This document shows positions 4,729 through 5,272 of a stretch of 5,272 bases of DNA, one piece after another. The DNA is from Nitrosomonas sp. Lineage in GTDB: Bacteria; Pseudomonadota; Gammaproteobacteria; Burkholderiales; Nitrosomonadaceae. The DNA lies in assembly GCA_021774205.1 (NCBI GenBank), contig JAJFJI010000299.1:1-5272 (forward strand), given 5' to 3'. A program made the translations under genes and the position numbers. Position 1 is the stretch's first letter, and each line of letters opens with the position of its first letter. Under the pieces are notes generated by a model. The model was given only the letters and a program-made list of their open reading frames with translations. It ran no database searches and had not been told where the DNA came from.

Positions 4729-5266
4729 ATACTTCTGCTACTCTAAGATGCACCCCGTGCTGGTCTTTCTTAGATAACACCGGGGCCACACTGATTGGCC
4801 AGTCAATTTTCAAATCGGGGTCATTCCACAAAATACAGCGCTCAAACTCAGGCGCCCAATAATCAGTAGTTTTATAAAGAAATTCAGCATAATCTGAAAG
4901 CACAACAAAGCCATGCGCAAAACCTTCTGGAACCCACATTTGTCGCTTATTTTCCGCTGTCAGCATTTCACCCACCCATTTCCCAAAGGTCGGCGATGAA
5001 CGGCGAATATCTACAGCCACATCGAATACTTCACCAACGACAACACGCACCAACTTACCCTGGGATTGCCTGAACTGATAGTGAAGCCCGCGAAGAACAT
5101 GCTTTGCAGAGCGGGAATGATTAGTTTGGACAAATGTCACTTTTCTTCCAATGGCATTTTCGAATTGCCGCTGGTTAAAGCTCTCGAAAAAAAAACCTCG
5201 TTCGTCACCGAATACTCGCGGTTCAAGCAAGTAAACATCAGAAATAGCAAGTTGCGTCGCTTTCAT
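4718..5266 (-). CDS. rfbC: dTDP-4-dehydrorhamnose 3,5-epimerase
   Basis: RfbC (RmlC) epimerises C3 and C5 of dTDP-4-dehydro-6-deoxy-D-glucose, the third step of dTDP-L-rhamnose synthesis, in the cytoplasm. The 182-residue product is full length for the family, a double-stranded beta-helix (cupin) dimer. Visible landmarks are DERGFFFESF (21-30), NHSRSAKHVLRGLHYQ (49-64) with catalytic His62, Lys71, FDVAVDIRRSSPTFG (81-95) with Asp82, PEGFAHGF (113-120) with His118, and FLYKTTDY (129-136) with the catalytic-position Tyr131. By my alignment to the Mycobacterium tuberculosis enzyme these correspond to His62, Lys72, Asp83, His119 and Tyr132, so it looks active. ATG is at 5266, and only six bases of upstream sequence are present, so the ribosome site cannot be judged. 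It converges on the epsE-F-G unit. The partner genes rfbA, rfbB and rfbD are not in the window and may lie beyond its right edge. Confidence 0.95.
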   Translation of the reverse strand: MKATQLAISDVYLLEPRVFGDERGFFFESFNQRQFENAIGRKVTFVQTNHSRSAKHVLRGLHYQFRQSQGKLVRVVVGEVFDVAVDIRRSSPTFGKWVGEMLTAENKRQMWVPEGFAHGFVVLSDYAEFLYKTTDYWAPEFERCILWNDPDLKIDWPISVAPVLSKKDQHGVHLRVAEVFTE

Positions 5267-5272
5267 ATTTAT

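Overview
The window is part of an exopolysaccharide (EPS) export locus. It is AT-rich, about 40% G+C by eye. The four gene families are those of the EPS loci that often accompany exosortase/PEP-CTERM systems in Betaproteobacteria: EpsL, EpsE, EpsF and EpsG. Protein character and base composition fit a member of the Nitrosomonadales (Methylophilaceae or Nitrosomonadaceae type). This placement is inference from gene content only. No exosortase, PEP-CTERM protein or glycosyltransferase lies inside the window.

Layout. At the left edge, on the minus strand, is the N-terminal piece of an outer-membrane EpsL-like protein (1-237, cut by the window edge). A gene-free divergent region of 891 bases follows (238-1128). 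It carries several short repeat clusters, inverted repeats and candidate promoters facing both ways. The plus-strand series epsE (1129-1968), epsF (2230-3585) and epsG (3626-4525) comes next. The epsE-epsF gap is unusually long at 261 bases and carries two exact TATAAT boxes. The epsF-epsG gap is 40 bases. A hairpin at the end of epsG (4495-4538) looks like the terminator between convergent transcription units. A possible small ORF (4624-4728) follows. On the minus strand is a complete rfbC/rmlC gene (4718-5266), whose start codon is 6 bases from the window end.

How the genes work together. RfbC makes the L-rhamnose precursor at the dTDP-sugar stage, so rhamnose is a likely sugar of the polymer. 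EpsF is an inner-membrane, Wzz-type chain-length co-polymerase. EpsG is its separate cytoplasmic partner of the bacterial tyrosine kinase (BY-kinase) fold. EpsE is the periplasmic/outer-membrane polysaccharide export protein related to Wza. EpsL is a presumed outer-membrane beta-barrel.

Most unusual points. The EpsG P-loop appears degenerate at three nucleotide-binding motifs. The divergent regulatory region is dense with small repeats, and a TTTTGC-centred motif recurs upstream of both epsE and epsF. Neither epsE nor epsF has a visible Shine-Dalgarno sequence. Apart from these points the window is a recognisable EPS locus, and I did not find clear evidence of a wholly new system.
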